Assembly (NCBI RefSeq): GCF_011761185.1
Contig: NZ_JAAOYM010000001.1
Location: 434,001 to 498,000, forward strand
DNA: 64,000 nt
Reading direction: 5' to 3'
Origin: Saccharomonospora amisosensis
GTDB taxonomy: Bacteria; Actinomycetota; Actinomycetes; Mycobacteriales; Pseudonocardiaceae
How positions within the stretch are numbered: the first letter of the stretch is position 1; each line of letters starts with the position of its first letter. Below are positions 45,191 through 53,839 of the stretch, piece by piece. Under the pieces are notes generated by a model. That model worked only from the letters and a program-made list of their open reading frames with translations, searched no databases and was not told where the DNA came from. The position numbers and the translations under genes were made by a program.

Positions 45191-46573
45191 CTAATCAGTC
45201 CTCATTGTCCACAGCGGACCGTCTGGGGTGTCCTCGACCGCGATGCCCGCGTTCGTCAACTGGTCACGGATGGTGTCCGCCTTGGCGAAGTCGCGCTCGG
45301 CGCGCGCCTTCGCGCGCTCGGCTAGCATGCTGTCCACCAGCGAGCCCAGTGCTCTCGACTCCGCACCCGAAGCCTCCGCCCACCGCGACGACAGCGGGTC
45401 GATCCCGAGGACGTCAGTCATCGCACGCACCGTCTCCGCCAGTTCGAGCGCCTTGGCCGTGTCGTGCGCATCGAGCGCGGCATTGCCGTCACGCACCACG
45501 GTGTGCAGCACAGCGAAGGCCTGCGGGGTACCGAGATCGTCATCGAGCGCGGCGGCGAACTCGCCGGGTACGCGGCCGATGCGGATCTCGCCCGCGCTGC
45601 CCGCCACCCTGCGCAGGAACTGCTCGATTCTCCGGTAGCCGTGTGCCGACTCTGACAGCGCGGCGTCGGAGTACTCGATGGTGGAGCGGTAGTGCGGTTG
45701 GATCAAGTAGTACCGGAGTTCGACCGCGCGGTAGCGCCGCAGCATCTGCGGGATCGAAACCACGTTGCCCAGCGATTTCGACATCTTCTCGCCCGACAGC
45801 GTCACCCAGGCGTTGTGCAGCCAGAACCGGGCGAAGCCGTCGCCTGCGGAGCGCGACTGGGCCCGCTCGTTCTCGTGGTGCGGAAAGACCAGGTCCACCC
45901 CGCCGCCGTGGATGTCGAACTCGGGGCCGAGGTAGTTCGTGGCCATCGCCGAGCATTCCAGATGCCAGCCCGGCCTGCCGTTGCCCCACGGAGTCGGCCA
46001 GGCGGGCTCGCCCGGCTTGCCCGCCTTCCAGAGCGTGAAATCGCGGGGGTCGCGCTTGCCTTCGGCCTGCGACTCCCCCTGCTGCACGTCGTCCAGCCGT
46101 TGCCCGGAGAGCGCGCCGTAGCTGTCGAACGAGGTCACCGAGAAGTAGACATTGCCGTTCGCGGCGTATGCGTGGCCGCGGTCGATGAGCCGTCGCATCA
46201 GTTCGATCATTTGCGGCACATGACCGGTCGCCCGAGGGGCGATCGAGGGCGGAAGGCAGCCGAGTGCGGTATAGGCATCCTCGAACGCGCGCTCGTGTGT
46301 GGCCGCCCACTCCCACCACGGCCGACCTGCCTCGGCGGCCTTGGTGAGGATCTTGTCGTCGATGTCGGTGACGTTGCGGACGAACAGCACGTCCAGTCCG
46401 TTGTGGACGAGCCAGCGCCGCAACACGTCGTAGTTGAGTGCACCGCGCACGTGACCGATGTGCGGGATGCCCTGCACGGTGGCCCCACAGACATACACGG
46501 ACGCCGTTCCCTCACGCGCGGGCTGGAACTCCCGGACGTCCCTGGTAGCGGTGTCGAAAAGATGGAGGGCCAC
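45191..46573 (-). CDS. cysS: Cysteine--tRNA ligase
   Basis: CysRS charges tRNA-Cys. The 460-residue class I synthetase has the zinc-binding Cys region [10 protein letters not shown], the HIGH motif (PHIGHVRG, about residue 38), [11 protein letters not shown], the second metal region ([10 protein letters not shown] and [15 protein letters not shown]) and the KMSKS motif ([11 protein letters not shown]). The length and C-terminal helical domain fit CysS rather than the related MshC ligase. GTG 46573 starts immediately before the conserved ALHLFDT. No Shine-Dalgarno sequence is visible, so coupling to the HAD gene 17 bases upstream may help. Confidence 0.95.
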   Translation of the reverse strand: MALHLFDTATRDVREFQPAREGTASVYVCGATVQGIPHIGHVRGALNYDVLRRWLVHNGLDVLFVRNVTDIDDKILTKAAEAGRPWWEWAATHERAFEDAYTALGCLPPSIAPRATGHVPQMIELMRRLIDRGHAYAANGNVYFSVTSFDSYGALSGQRLDDVQQGESQAEGKRDPRDFTLWKAGKPGEPAWPTPWGNGRPGWHLECSAMATNYLGPEFDIHGGGVDLVFPHHENERAQSRSAGDGFARFWLHNAWVTLSGEKMSKSLGNVVSIPQMLRRYRAVELRYYLIQPHYRSTIEYSDAALSESAHGYRRIEQFLRRVAGSAGEIRIGRVPGEFAAALDDDLGTPQAFAVLHTVVRDGNAALDAHDTAKALELAETVRAMTDVLGIDPLSSRWAEASGAESRALGSLVDSMLAERAKARAERDFAKADTIRDQLTNAGIAVEDTPDGPLWTMRTD

Positions 46574-46590
46574 GAGGAAAATGGTACGGG

Positions 46591-47277
46591 TCAGAGCACG
46601 GAGTGCTCGCGCAGGGCGGTCAGCAGCCCGTCGGTGCGCTCGGTGGTGGGTAGCGGGTCGACCAGCGCGAACGAGCACCCCAGTGCGCGTGCTCCGCCGT
46701 CGGCGGTCGCGCTGTCACCGATCATCAGCGCCTGTTCGGGTGCGACGCCGAGCCGGTCGAGCAGCATCGCGAAGACCGTAGGGTCCGGCTTGATCGCCCC
46801 GACCTCGTATGACAGCACGAACTCGTCCACGTAGGGGTCGAGTCCGTGTTCGGTGAACGTGGGGCGGATGTCGAACGCGATGTTGCTCAGCACCCCCACC
46901 GACAGTCCCCGTTCGGCCACGCTCTTGAGGGCCGTTTCGGCGTCCGGGTACGGCGTCCACTCCGCGGGGTCCACCAGTCTGCGGTAGAGCGCCTTCGCCT
47001 GCTCGACGGTGGGCACTCCCGACTGGCGGAGCACCTCGAGGTAGATCTTGCGGTGCAGGGTGGGATCGAGGTCGCGGTTCTCCCAGGCGTGTCGGTGCTC
47101 GTCGTCGAGTTCCACCGTGAGCGTCACTGGTGCTGTCATCCTGCGTAGTAGTTCCGCCTGCGCCTCGACGTCTAGTGGGTCACCGGTGTGGTCGGTGAGG
47201 TCGCGCAGCCAACTCTGGTCGTGCTCCAGCCGGAACAAGGTGCCGGAGAAGTCGAACAGCACAGCCCGAATCGTCAC
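46591..47277 (-). CDS. HAD-family hydrolase
   Basis: The 228-residue protein has the HAD motifs: motif I DFSGTL (nucleophile Asp10 region, with Ser in the place of the usual Gly or Tyr), motif II LSNIAFD, the Lys in AIKPDPTVF and the acidic motif [10 protein letters not shown]. The large helical cap is of the C1 type. Such proteins dephosphorylate small metabolites; the substrate here is unknown. GTG 47277 overlaps the ispF stop (GTGA). The gene lies in the middle of an essential-gene operon. Confidence 0.88.
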   Translation of the reverse strand: MTIRAVLFDFSGTLFRLEHDQSWLRDLTDHTGDPLDVEAQAELLRRMTAPVTLTVELDDEHRHAWENRDLDPTLHRKIYLEVLRQSGVPTVEQAKALYRRLVDPAEWTPYPDAETALKSVAERGLSVGVLSNIAFDIRPTFTEHGLDPYVDEFVLSYEVGAIKPDPTVFAMLLDRLGVAPEQALMIGDSATADGGARALGCSFALVDPLPTTERTDGLLTALREHSVL

Positions 47278-47762
47278 GCCGAACCACGCTCCCCTGCGCC
47301 CACTTCCAGGAGCAGCACGCTGGCGATCGCCGCGACTCCTTCCCCCCTGCCGGTAAGTCCCAGCCCGTCGGTGGTGGTGCCCGACACGTTGACCGGGCCG
47401 CCGACCGCTTCACCGAGTACCCGCTGCGCCTCCTCCCGCCGCTTTCCGATGCGCGGCGCGTTGCCTACCACCTGGACAACGGCGTTGCCAACTCGGTAGC
47501 CGGCCGCCTCCACCCGCCTGCGGACCTCGGCCAGCAACTCGGCACCGTGCGCCCCCGCCCAGCGCGGGTCACCGGTTCCGAAGACGGAGCCAAGATCGCC
47601 GAGCCCCGCGGCCGACAGCAACGCGTCGCACAGCGCGTGTGACGCTACGTCACCGTCCGAGTGCCCCGCGCAGCCGTCCACGCCGGACCAGTGCAATCCC
47701 GCGATCCAGCACTCCCTGCCGGGTTCGGTGGGATGCACGTCGACACCCTGGCCGATCCTCAA
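47274..47762 (-). CDS. ispF: 2-C-Methyl-D-erythritol 2,4-cyclodiphosphate synthase
   Basis: IspF makes the cyclic diphosphate in the MEP isoprenoid pathway. The 162-residue protein has the metal-binding GQGVDVH (Asp8, His10), the [19 protein letters not shown] helix with its His, and [14 protein letters not shown] in place of the usual GDIGxxFPDTDP. The variation at this loop is common in actinomycetes. The rare TTG start at 47762 overlaps the ispD stop (TTGA). Confidence 0.94.
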   Translation of the reverse strand: MRIGQGVDVHPTEPGRECWIAGLHWSGVDGCAGHSDGDVASHALCDALLSAAGLGDLGSVFGTGDPRWAGAHGAELLAEVRRRVEAAGYRVGNAVVQVVGNAPRIGKRREEAQRVLGEAVGGPVNVSGTTTDGLGLTGRGEGVAAIASVLLLEVGAGERGSA

Positions 47763-48442
47763 TGTGCTTCCTCCTCGGCGAGCAGGGCTTCGATGACGGT
47801 CAGGTCGAAGGTGGTCGCCACCCGCATGCCGTGCGGGTGGCCGACGACCGTGTGTACCTCGACGCCGAGGTCGGGCAGTGGCCTCGCCGGGTCGGCGCCG
47901 TCGGACACCTCACCGGGGAGATCGCCGAGGACGTCACTGAGGACACTGCCGAGGAAGCCCTGCGGGGCCTGCATGCCGCGAAGGTGATCGCGATCTCGGG
48001 TGCCGACAATCCAGCCACTCGCGTCAACCACCTTGATGGTGTCGGTGACCGGTTCCACGGGTATCGCCGCAGGCGCGCCATCACGGAGTGCGTCGACTAC
48101 CGCACGAACCGTCTCGGGACGGGTGAAGGCCCTTGCGGCCTCGTGTACGAGCACGACGTCATCTGGAGCGGGCCGAGCCGCCCGCAGCGCCACGCGAAGC
48201 GAGGTGGCCCTGTCCTGCTCGCCCGGCAACACCGTGACCCGCGTGTCCGCGAGCGGCGCCACGGCGGCCGTGTAAGCGGCTACGTGTTGCTGCGGGCCGG
48301 CGACGAACACCCGGTCCACGCAGCCCGACTGCAGCATGCCGCTAACGGCATGCTGCAACAACGGCGCGCCCTGGACGCGCGTGAGGGCACCCGAATCGTG
48401 CCCGTCCCGATTGTCCAGAGGAACCAGTGCTATGACGTTCAG
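47759..48442 (-). CDS. ispD: Divergent IspD-like cytidylyltransferase with non-standard start
   Basis: By position, between carD and ispF, and by several motifs ([30 protein letters not shown]) this is the IspD homologue, which would join MEP with CTP. The canonical nucleotide loop PAAGxGxR is replaced by [12 protein letters not shown]. The equivalents of E. coli Arg20 and Lys27 are missing, and the Lys213 position appears to be Arg ([10 protein letters not shown]). No ATG, GTG or TTG precedes the conserved NVIALVP. The best start is CTG 48440-48442, eight bases from the carD stop, giving 227 residues. Starting at TTG 48361 would remove the first beta strand. It may be a low-activity or reassigned enzyme. 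Confidence 0.75.
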   Translation of the reverse strand: MNVIALVPLDNRDGHDSGALTRVQGAPLLQHAVSGMLQSGCVDRVFVAGPQQHVAAYTAAVAPLADTRVTVLPGEQDRATSLRVALRAARPAPDDVVLVHEAARAFTRPETVRAVVDALRDGAPAAIPVEPVTDTIKVVDASGWIVGTRDRDHLRGMQAPQGFLGSVLSDVLGDLPGEVSDGADPARPLPDLGVEVHTVVGHPHGMRVATTFDLTVIEALLAEEEAH

Positions 48443-48447
48443 GGCTG

Positions 48448-48939
48448 CTAGACCGCCGCGGTTTCCAGAACCTCGTCGAGGAGCACTTCAGCCTTGCCCT
48501 CGTCGGTGCCCTCCGCGAGCGCCAACTCACTGACCAGTATCTGCCGTGCCTTGGCCAGCATCCGCTTCTCGCCTGCCGAAAGGCCGCGATCCTTCTCACG
48601 TCGCCAGAGGTCGCGCACCACTTCGGCCACCTTGTTGACGTCGCCGGAGGCGAGCTTCTCGAGGTTGGCCTTGTACCGGCGAGACCAGTTGGTCGGCTCG
48701 TCGGTGTGAGGAGCCCGCAGTACATCGAAAACGCGGTTCAGACCGTCCTGGCCCACGACATCACGAACGCCGACGATCTCAGCGTTGTCTGCGGGTACGC
48801 GAACCGTAAGATCACCCTGCGCGACCTTCAGGACGAGGTACTGCTTTTCCTCGCCCTTGATCACGCGTGTCTCGATCGCTTCGATGAGTGCGGCACCGTG
48901 GTGCGGGTAGACGACGGTCTCTCCGACCTTGAAAACCAT
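48448..48939 (-). CDS. carD: CarD-family RNA polymerase-binding transcription factor
   Basis: CarD stabilises open complexes at rRNA and other promoters by contacting the RNA polymerase beta subunit. The 163-residue protein has the N-terminal Tudor-like interaction domain ([19 protein letters not shown]) and the C-terminal helical DNA-binding domain with the conserved Trp85 ([13 protein letters not shown]). It is close to mycobacterial CarD along its whole length. The gene heads the leftward run carD, ispD, ispF, HAD, cysS, rlmB. TAACAT (48966-48971 on the reverse strand) is a likely -10 element. Confidence 0.96.
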   Translation of the reverse strand: MVFKVGETVVYPHHGAALIEAIETRVIKGEEKQYLVLKVAQGDLTVRVPADNAEIVGVRDVVGQDGLNRVFDVLRAPHTDEPTNWSRRYKANLEKLASGDVNKVAEVVRDLWRREKDRGLSAGEKRMLAKARQILVSELALAEGTDEGKAEVLLDEVLETAAV

Positions 48940-49248
48940 GTGTCCTCTGCCCCTTTCGCTGTATCCATGTTAGCACGACGCTTATGGGGGTAACCAGACA
49001 CCCGGGGTCGTCCTTGCAGGTCAGTGGCCTGATTGGGCTCCGGTCGGGGGTTGACAAACATGCAATTCCCGTACTCACGCAGGTAGCGCGGAGTTGATTC
49101 CGATCTTTGTCGGATATCCACTGTGGACCCCATTCTGGTTGATCTCACGTGAGTGACACCACGTGTCGGGCACCACGTGCGGATCGAGTTCGGGGGCCGC
49201 GTTAGTCTCCGTGCCAGGCAAGCCCTTAGCGAGGAGGGACTCGGAGAA
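48940..49248. promoter_or_regulatory. Divergent promoter region between carD and lpqE
   Basis: This 309-base gap has no gene. On the reverse strand TAACAT near 48969 is a likely -10 for carD. On the forward strand TTGACA at 49051-49056 looks like a -35, but the best -10 (TACTCA) is only 15 bases away. Three evenly spaced CACGTG motifs lie at 49146-49179, listed separately. Confidence 0.5.
49146..49179 (+). repeat. Three CACGTG palindromes at exact 14-bp spacing
   Basis: CACGTG occurs at 49146, 49160 and 49174, each separated by eight bases. The last two copies share the left context CACCACGTG. The array ends 69 bases before the lpqE start, a position suited to cooperative binding by a regulator on one face of the DNA. 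Confidence 0.75.
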
Positions 49249-49809
49249 GTGAAACGTCGCATGCTGGGTTCGGCCGTGCTCGGTGTCGCACTGCTCGTGG
49301 CGGGATGCGGGGCCGGTCAGATTACGCAGACCGACACCCAGCAACCCGCCGTCAACGGCGCGATGGCGGGAGTCGACAACATCCTTATCCGAGAAGCCAC
49401 GCTGGCCTATCCCGAGGGCGAGCCGCCCGTCGTCTACCCGCCCGGCTCCGACGCCGAGGTCAGCATGAGCATCATCAATGAGGGCTCCTCGCCCGATGAG
49501 CTCGTCTCGGCCAGGTCGGACCTCGCCGCCAGCGTCGCCATCGAGGGCACGCGCACCGTCTATCCGGGCAACACGCTCCGTCTCGGTGCCGTGCCCACTG
49601 ACCTGGAGGACGTCGCCGAGGGCAGGCTGATCCTGCAGGGTCTCACCAGGCAGGTGCGGCCGGGCGAACTGGTCGGCCTCACTCTCACCTTCCGTAACGC
49701 TGGGCAGGTGAAACTGGAGATGCCGATCGCCTCGCCGAGCGAGGTGCTGCCCAGCCGGGTCCACGAGGGCGGCGAGGCAGGCGAATCGGAAGCAGGCGGT
49801 GGCCACTGA
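49249..49809 (+). CDS. lpqE: LpqE-like lipoprotein
   Basis: The 186-residue protein has a lipoprotein signal ending in LLVAGC (Cys about residue 17). A beta-rich domain with the pattern DNILIREATLAYP, SDAEVSMSIINEGSSPDELVSA and GELVGLTLTFRNAGQVKLEMP follows, resembling the PCu(A)C/DUF461 copper-chaperone fold. The Met and His ligands of true PCu(A)C proteins are not obvious. The position divergent from carD and upstream of radA matches mycobacterial lpqE. GTG 49249 was chosen, with GAGGAGGG 11 bases upstream; ATG 49261 is possible. Confidence 0.8.
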   Translation: MKRRMLGSAVLGVALLVAGCGAGQITQTDTQQPAVNGAMAGVDNILIREATLAYPEGEPPVVYPPGSDAEVSMSIINEGSSPDELVSARSDLAASVAIEGTRTVYPGNTLRLGAVPTDLEDVAEGRLILQGLTRQVRPGELVGLTLTFRNAGQVKLEMPIASPSEVLPSRVHEGGEAGESEAGGGH

Positions 49810-49838
49810 CTGTCGGTGGCGGCCGCTAGCGTCTGCTC

Positions 49839-51224
49839 GTGGTCAAGAAGGGCACCAGCTACCGCTGCGCGGAGTGCGGACTCGAGGTAGCGAAGTGGGT
49901 CGGTCGCTGCCCGGAATGTCAGGCTTGGGGCACGATCGAGGAGCGTGGCGACACCCGCCCTCCTATCGCCCGCGTGGCGGCGGGTGCGCCGAGCGCCCCG
50001 GCCAGGCCCATCGCGCAAGTCGACGTCGAGAGTTCCAGGGCTCGGCGCACCGGGGTGGGTGAGCTGGACCGTGTGCTGGGCGGCGGCCTGGTGCCGGGTG
50101 TCGTGGTCCTGCTCGCGGGTGAGCCCGGCGTCGGCAAGTCCACGCTGCTGCTGGAGGTGGCATACCAGTGGGCCGCCAACGCCGGGGCGGGGCAGCATGA
50201 CTGCGGCCCCGCGCTGTACGTGACCGGCGAGGAGTCGGCAGGGCAGGTCCGGCTACGGGCCGAGCGCACCGGCAACGTACACGATCGGATGTATCTGGCG
50301 GCGGAGAGCGACCTTGGCTCCGTGCTGGCACACGTCGACGACGTCAAACCCGGCTTGTTGATCGTGGACTCGGTGCAGACGATGTCCTCGCCGCAGGCCG
50401 AGGGGGCGCCGGGTGGTGTCACCCAGGTCCGCGCGGTCGCTGCGGGCCTCGTGGCGCTGGCCAAGGAGCGCGGGTTGCCCGTCGTCCTGGTGGGGCACGT
50501 GACCAAGGAGGGGTCCGTCGCGGGCCCCAGAGTCCTGGAACACCTGGTCGATGTCGTGCTGCACTTCGAAGGCGACAAGCACTCCACGCTGCGCATGGTG
50601 CGTGGCGTGAAGAACAGGTTCGGAGCCGCCGACGAGATCGGCTGTTTCGAGTTGCGTGACGACGGCATCGCGGGGGTGCCCGATCCGTCCGGGTTGTTCC
50701 TGAACCGGCATGCCGAGGCGGTTCCGGGCACCGCCGTCACTGTCACCGTGGAGGGCAAGCGCCCGCTGCTCGGCGAGGTGCAGGCGTTGGTGGGCAGGTC
50801 GAACCTCAACCAGCCGAGGCGCGCGGTGAGCGGGCTCGACTCCGCAAGGGTCAGCATGGTGCTCGCCGTGCTGGAGAAACGTGGCGGTGCCCAACTCGGC
50901 GACAAGGACATCTACACGGCCACCGTCGGCGGGATGAAGGTGACAGAGCCCGCTGTCGATCTGGCCGTGGCGTTGGCGGTGTCATCGGCTTTCAACGACA
51001 CGGCGCTGTCGCCAAGGCTCGTCGCGATCGGTGAGGTCGGTCTCGCGGGGGAGGTTCGCCGGGTTACCGGTGTGGGTAGGCGGTTGGGCGAGGCGGTGCG
51101 GCTGGGGTTCACGCACGCGCTCATTCCGCCCGACTCGGGGCCGCTGCCAGAGGGCATCAAGACGCTGGAAGTTGGCGATCTGGCCGGTGCACTACGCGCG
51201 GTGGAGTACGTGCCGATGGCCTGA
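49839..51224 (+). CDS. radA: DNA repair protein RadA
   Basis: RadA is a RecA-like ATPase that extends D-loops in recombination. The 461-residue protein has a C4 zinc finger (YRCAECGLEVAKWVGRCPEC, residues 8-27), Walker A GEPGVGKST (about 93), the RadA-specific KNRFG motif (about 257) and a C-terminal Lon-protease-like domain (VGGMKVTEPAVDLAVALA). The length is typical. In most actinobacteria disA follows, but here the next gene is on the opposite strand, after a strong terminator. Confidence 0.97.
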   Translation: MVKKGTSYRCAECGLEVAKWVGRCPECQAWGTIEERGDTRPPIARVAAGAPSAPARPIAQVDVESSRARRTGVGELDRVLGGGLVPGVVVLLAGEPGVGKSTLLLEVAYQWAANAGAGQHDCGPALYVTGEESAGQVRLRAERTGNVHDRMYLAAESDLGSVLAHVDDVKPGLLIVDSVQTMSSPQAEGAPGGVTQVRAVAAGLVALAKERGLPVVLVGHVTKEGSVAGPRVLEHLVDVVLHFEGDKHSTLRMVRGVKNRFGAADEIGCFELRDDGIAGVPDPSGLFLNRHAEAVPGTAVTVTVEGKRPLLGEVQALVGRSNLNQPRRAVSGLDSARVSMVLAVLEKRGGAQLGDKDIYTATVGGMKVTEPAVDLAVALAVSSAFNDTALSPRLVAIGEVGLAGEVRRVTGVGRRLGEAVRLGFTHALIPPDSGPLPEGIKTLEVGDLAGALRAVEYVPMA

Positions 51225-51227
51225 GGC

Positions 51228-51265
51228 CACCGCTCGCCCGGCGGGTATCGGCCGGGCGAGCGGTG
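51228..51265. terminator. Strong hairpin terminator downstream of radA
   Basis: A perfect 15-bp stem (51228-51242 with 51251-51265, starting CACCGCTCGCCCGGC) encloses an 8-base loop. It lies 3 bases after the radA stop and 6 bases before the end of the convergent gene. Confidence 0.88.
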
Positions 51266-51271
51266 ATCGGC

Positions 51272-53806
51272 TCACTGCTCCGACAGCAGCCGGGCGCAGC
51301 GGATGAGGCCGAGGTGGGAGTAGGCCTGCGGGTGATTGCCGAGTGAGCGTTCCGCGACGGGGTCGTACTGCTCCGGCAGCAGCCCGGTCGGCCCCGCGGC
51401 GTCCACCAACTGCTCGAACAGCTCCTGTGCCTCGGTGCGGCGGCCGGTCAGCAGGTACGCCTCCACCATCCACGCCGCGCACAGGTGGAAACCGCCCTCG
51501 GTGCCGGGAAGCCCGTCGTCCCTGCGGTAGCGGTACACCGTCGACCCGCTGCGCAGCTCCGCCTCGATCGCTGTGACCGTCGACTGGAAGCGCTCGTCCT
51601 GCGGGTCGAGCAGCCCGGACAGACCGACGAACAACGAAGCCGCGTCCAGGTCGGTGCCGTCATAGGCGGTGGTGAACGCCTGCACCGACTCGTTCCAGCC
51701 CTTCTCCAGCACGTCAGCGGCGATCTGGTCACGTAGTTGCGGCCAGCCTGCGGGAACCGGGCGGTCGTAGACCTCGGCGAGTTTGATCGCTCTGTCGATA
51801 GTCACCCAGCACATGACCCGCGAGTACACCCGGTGCCTCGGCATGTGCCGTTCTTCCCAGATGCCGTGGTCGGGCTCGAACCAGCGCCGGGTCACCGCCT
51901 CAGCCATGGCCCTGACCAGCTGCCAGTCCTCGTCACGCAGCTCACCTCTGGCCTCGGCCAGCGTCGTCACCAGCTCCACGACCGGTCCGAACACATCGAG
52001 TTGCACCTGGTGGTTGGCCAGGTTGCCGACGCGGACGGGCCGGGAACCCTTGTATCCGGGCAGCGAGTCGATCACGGCTTCCGCACCTAGCTGGGTACCC
52101 GCCAGGGTGTAGAGCGGGTGCAGCCGTTCCGGACCGGCGAGTGTCGAGAGCACTCCGTGCAGCCACCGCAGGAAGCCCTCGGCCTCCTCCAGGGAGCCCA
52201 GCTCGACAAGCTCGCGGACCGTCATGGCGCCGTCGCGGATCCAGCAGTAGCGGTAGTCCCAGTTGCGGACACCGCCGATCTCCTCCGGCAGCGAGGTGGT
52301 GGCCGCCGCCATCACCCCGCCGGTGTCGGCGTCGGCGAGGCCACGCAGGGTCAGCGCCGACCGTGCCACCAGGTCGGGTTCCACCGGTGGCAGCTTCAAG
52401 GTCGTCGCCCATTCGCTCCAGTTCGAGCCGGCTCGCGCCCTGCGCTCGACCTCGGTGAGTTCGTGCGGACCCAGGTCCGTGGTGCCACACCGCAGCTCCA
52501 GCACCACCGGCTTGTCCTGGGACGGCTCGATCAGCGCGGTCGCGGTGTCGTGCAGGCCGTCAGTGGTGATCTCCCACCGCACTCCGGGTGCGCGCAGCAC
52601 GAACGGTTCCGAGGTGCCGAGCACGCGCAGGCCGTCCTGCTCCTGCAGCAGCCGCACCGGCACGCCGCCGAACTCGGGCCTCGGCGCGAACACCACCGAT
52701 GCGGCGGTCTCCCCGGAGACAACCCGCACCAGGTCGGTGCGGTGCGGTGGGCTCTCCGGCTCCAGATAGTCGGTGACCAGCAGTCGCGACCAGCGTGTCT
52801 CCACGGTCATCGTGTTGGGCAGGTAGCGCTGTCCCAGTGGCAACCCGTTGCGGTGGGGCTTGATCGAGAAGTGCCCGGCGCCCTCGCCACCCAGCAGGTC
52901 GCCGAACACCGCGGGTGCGTCCGGTCCGGGATGGCACAGCCAGGTCAGCTTCGCCTCGGGTGTGAGTAATGCCACAGATCGCTCGCTGGCCAGCATCGAA
53001 AGCCGCTCGATGGGGGGCGACTGCTCGCCGTAGAGCCAGTTGCGCCGTTCCTCGAGCAGGAACGCGAGGATGGTCGCGACCTCCTCGGTGTCGCCGATGC
53101 GGTACTGCGCGCGGGTGTCACCGTCGCCCACCTTCACGCCCAGGTCAGGGCCGGAGAGGCGGGCGAAAGCCTTCTCGTCGGTGACGTCGTCGCCGATGAA
53201 CATCGCGGCTGTGGCACCCACCTGGTGCCGCAGCGTGTCCAGCGCGTTTCCCTTGTCGGTGCGCACCACGGAGAGTTCAACGACCTCCTTGCCGTCGGTC
53301 GTCTGCACCCCTTCCCATGTCGAAGGGCCTTCGTGCACGGCGGTCACGATCCGGCGGGCTGCCTCGCGGTCGGCTCGCCGCACGTGAACGGCCACGCTGG
53401 CGGGTTTGATCTCCAGCGAGGCCCCCTCCACGCCGTCGATGATGCGCTCGAGTTCGGCCTCCACGCGCCGGTGGAGATTGCGCGCCTCGGCGTCGAGCGC
53501 GTGCACGAACCCGATGTCGAACTCCGATCCGTGGCTGCCGACCAGGTGCACCTCCGCAGGCAGCCGGGAAAGGATCGCCAGGTCTCGCAATGCGCGGCCG
53601 GAGATCACCGCCGTGGTGGTCTCGTGCAGGCCGGCAAGTGACCGCAGCGCACCGACCGACTCGAGTCTCGGATGAGCCTCGTCGGGGTTGGTCGTGATGG
53701 GCGCCAGCGTGCCGTCGTAGTCGCACGCGACCAGCAGGCGCGGCGTGCGAGCGATCTGCACGATCGCGCGCCGCAGCTCAGCGGGCAGGGCCTCGGCGGT
53801 CAACAC
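51272..53806 (-). CDS. Trehalose-6-phosphate phosphatase fused to a GH15 trehalase-like domain
   Basis: The 844-residue protein has two enzymes in one chain. Residues 1-255 are an OtsB-type HAD phosphatase: the nucleophile motif CDYDGTLAPI at about 28-37, VGSHGSEFD, and the acidic GDDVTDEKAF. Residues from about 265 to 844 form a GH15 glucoamylase/trehalase domain, with a beta-sandwich then the (alpha/alpha)6 barrel motifs RNWDYRYCWIRDGAMT, EERHMPRHRVYS and LLPEQYDP (a candidate catalytic Glu). Mycobacterial GH15 proteins include a trehalase, so the chain may both make and break trehalose. GTG 53806 or TTG 53803 is the start. otsA lies 33 bp upstream on the same strand. Confidence 0.88.
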   Translation of the reverse strand: MLTAEALPAELRRAIVQIARTPRLLVACDYDGTLAPITTNPDEAHPRLESVGALRSLAGLHETTTAVISGRALRDLAILSRLPAEVHLVGSHGSEFDIGFVHALDAEARNLHRRVEAELERIIDGVEGASLEIKPASVAVHVRRADREAARRIVTAVHEGPSTWEGVQTTDGKEVVELSVVRTDKGNALDTLRHQVGATAAMFIGDDVTDEKAFARLSGPDLGVKVGDGDTRAQYRIGDTEEVATILAFLLEERRNWLYGEQSPPIERLSMLASERSVALLTPEAKLTWLCHPGPDAPAVFGDLLGGEGAGHFSIKPHRNGLPLGQRYLPNTMTVETRWSRLLVTDYLEPESPPHRTDLVRVVSGETAASVVFAPRPEFGGVPVRLLQEQDGLRVLGTSEPFVLRAPGVRWEITTDGLHDTATALIEPSQDKPVVLELRCGTTDLGPHELTEVERRARAGSNWSEWATTLKLPPVEPDLVARSALTLRGLADADTGGVMAAATTSLPEEIGGVRNWDYRYCWIRDGAMTVRELVELGSLEEAEGFLRWLHGVLSTLAGPERLHPLYTLAGTQLGAEAVIDSLPGYKGSRPVRVGNLANHQVQLDVFGPVVELVTTLAEARGELRDEDWQLVRAMAEAVTRRWFEPDHGIWEERHMPRHRVYSRVMCWVTIDRAIKLAEVYDRPVPAGWPQLRDQIAADVLEKGWNESVQAFTTAYDGTDLDAASLFVGLSGLLDPQDERFQSTVTAIEAELRSGSTVYRYRRDDGLPGTEGGFHLCAAWMVEAYLLTGRRTEAQELFEQLVDAAGPTGLLPEQYDPVAERSLGNHPQAYSHLGLIRCARLLSEQ

Positions 53807-53839
53807 TCCTCCTTAAGGAGCTTCGCAGTGGTCTGGGAT

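Noticed and set aside
45191-46573. The cysS gene as mshC (mycothiol ligase)
   Set aside because: The operon position and conserved motifs such as the [14 protein letters not shown] region fit cysteinyl-tRNA synthetase.
49051-49077. TTGACA as a complete promoter for lpqE
   Set aside because: The only matching -10 is 15 bases away, and the resulting leader would be very long.
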